The notes under the pieces were generated by a model. It was not told where the DNA came from. It searched no databases and saw only the letters and a program-made list of their open reading frames with translations. From Cheilinus undulatus (Eukaryota > Chordata > Actinopteri > Labriformes > Labridae): 64,000 bases of DNA. Location of the stretch: assembly GCF_018320785.1 (NCBI RefSeq), contig NC_054879.1, forward strand, positions 47,194,198 to 47,258,197, given 5' to 3'. Of this stretch, positions 62,682-64,000 are shown in pieces. The position numbers were made by a program, and so were the translations under genes. Position 1 is the first letter of the stretch. Every line of letters begins with the position of its first letter.

Positions 62682-63057
62682 ACTGTGACGTCACTCTTGT
62701 CAAATTATAAAATAAAAAGTCATAATTAAAAGATAAGAAGTTGAAATAATGAGATAAAATGTCATAATTATGACATTTTATAATATGCACGTTTTACCCC
62801 CTTCACTCTTTTACAGTATTTTTTTCATTCATTGTTGCATCATTTAAGTCAATGTTTGCTACTCTTTAACCCCTTTTTGCAACTTTGCATGGCTGTTTTT
62901 GCCACTTTTAACCAATTTTTGATATTTTTTGCCTCCTAAACTCTGTTTTCCAATTCTTTTGCCCATCACAAGCCACTTTTTCTGCACGTTTAACTCTCTT
63001 TGAGCCACTCTTTTATCCATTTTTGCCACACAAGAGGAAAGGGCAGCAGAGTTCGGC
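62682..63057. other. palindrome spacer
   Basis: 376 bases unique to the centre. It includes the CRE, a perfect 28-base palindrome at 62754-62781 (ATAAAATGTCATAA and its complement) and, from about 62800, a T-rich TTTTTGCCACTTTTAACC-like array as in the hAT interiors. No genes. Confidence 0.9.
62686..62693. promoter_or_regulatory. consensus CRE (TGACGTCA)
   Basis: The palindromic TGACGTCA lies 49 bases upstream of the TATA-like box of the minus-strand copy, just outside the inverted-repeat arm. The right-hand copy has no such site at the equivalent distance. Confidence 0.45.
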
Positions 63058-64000
63058 CAGTCCGGCTGTGCTTCACGTGGAGAGCGGTAGGGGGCGGTGT
63101 GTATTTAAACCGGTGCCAACACATGGAGCTCTGTTTGAGGCAGCCATGGCGGGTCCAGCTGTGTGAGAGCGCTGAATGAGCAGCTAAGAACTTGTTCACA
63201 AACAACAAACGCGACTAAGCTGTCTTTCAGCGGCTTGTGGGTTCATGAGGAGCCGCTGATGAAGAGCAGTCTGGATTCTGGGAGCCTTTGGCTGGAGAGA
63301 GACCCAAAGTTGGGCTGTTTCTGTTGGACAGGTGAGTCTGAATGCTTCCGGTTAGCTTGTGCTAGCTCGCTATGCTATCGGCTTTTCAATTGAAAACATG
63401 TCATGTTCTCATTGAACTTGTAGTGTAGGAATAAAGCATCCATGTGCTCCTTAGTCTGTTGTCCACTAGTACTGAAACATCTACGTCAGCATTCCTGATA
63501 GCTTGATAGTTAAACTGGGGCCTACTATGAGTTGAAGCCAGGGAGCATCCTTAACTGGAGTTATTTGTAAGCCTGTCTTTACTGAGGGTAATCATTATTG
63601 TTGCTTCTGCAGGATAGACCTCACCATGGCATGCTTTTTTAATGGAGGGCTGATGATTTTCTGGTTAACAGTAGGGCTGGGCCATTAATCGCAAATTCGA
63701 TTAATCGCAATGAAGCATGCTGCAATTTTCAAATCGCAGACAGTGCAATATGTCTTTAACCTGAAATGTGTCAAAATACCAGTTTGATACAGTCTTTTTA
63801 CTTACTGATTACTTTTTTACAAAAGGGCGAAAATGGGATAAAAGTGGCAATAAATGGGTATAAAATTGCAAAAAAAAAGTCAAAAGGGGCAACAAAGTAG
63901 GGAAAATGTCGTATTAAATGGCATAAGACAGCTGTAATAGGGAAAAATGGGATGAAAGTGGCAAAATAGTAGAAAAAAAGTGATTTTTCAAAGGCAAAAT
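63058..64000. repeat. inverted repeat, right arm
   Basis: Reverse complement of the left arm, running to the window edge, where it still matches (the final bases AAAGGCAAAAT pair with ATTTTGCCTTT at 61337). The arm therefore continues beyond the window. It includes a TAGGGCTG-family segment from 63673. Confidence 0.95.
63102..63331 (+). other. promoter and first exon, plus-strand copy
   Basis: TATA-like TATTTAAA at 63102-63109, predicted start near 63134, exon end GGACAG at 63331 and donor GTGAGTC at 63332-63338. The exon 2 start is duplicated at 63613 (GATAGACC after CTGCAG). The rest of this unit would lie right of the window, so whether it continues as a second gene copy is unknown. Confidence 0.5.

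Overview
The window is teleost (ray-finned fish) nuclear DNA, most likely percomorph: long introns, AT-rich intergenic sequence, dense hAT and Tc1/mariner elements, a Penelope-like fragment, a fish LINE-type fragment and long CA microsatellites. There is no prokaryotic operon, phage or CRISPR content. All annotation was read by eye from the sequence; nothing was searched against a database.

Region 1 (10 to about 48,960, minus strand) is one gene, hycc2 (fam126b, a hyccin family member). Three consecutive in-frame coding exons are clear: 8023-8073 (start codon plus 16 codons), 3349-3450 (34 codons) and 10-189 (60 codons). All junctions are phase 0 with GT/AG sites, and the gene runs off the left edge. 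A CpG-rich promoter-like block at 48,360-49,060 holds a minus-strand exon ending in a strong GTGAGT donor at 48,778. It is the best candidate for the untranslated first exon, which would make intron 1 about 40.7 kb. That intron is a transposon landfill: hAT elements with 8-bp target duplications, a TAGGGCTG-ended family, Tc1 copies (one split by a hAT), a Penelope fragment, an endonuclease-domain LINE fragment, and a minisatellite of about 1.9 kb with a 32-bp unit.

Region 2 (49.1-53.6 kb) is intergenic, with more elements (hAT MITE 50,867-51,244; mariner-type MITE 52,254-52,780).

Region 3 (53.6-57.1 kb) is richer in G+C and poor in transposons. It holds a 57-bp in-frame tandem repeat, a perfect 20-bp-stem hairpin, and a direct duplication with 1,272-bp period whose two copies both keep a 161-codon open frame. 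No family is recognised.

Region 4 (57.06-62.64 kb, minus strand) looks like a spliced transcription unit of unknown identity. It has a TATA box, an exon ending in GTGAGT, and three diverged copies of a two-exon module with conserved splice sites; its 3' end converges on region 3. Its promoter, first exon and second exon are repeated in inverted orientation from 63,058 to the right edge, giving a head-to-head palindrome with a 376-bp spacer. Regions 3 and 4 are where something undescribed could lie; their coding status is undecided.
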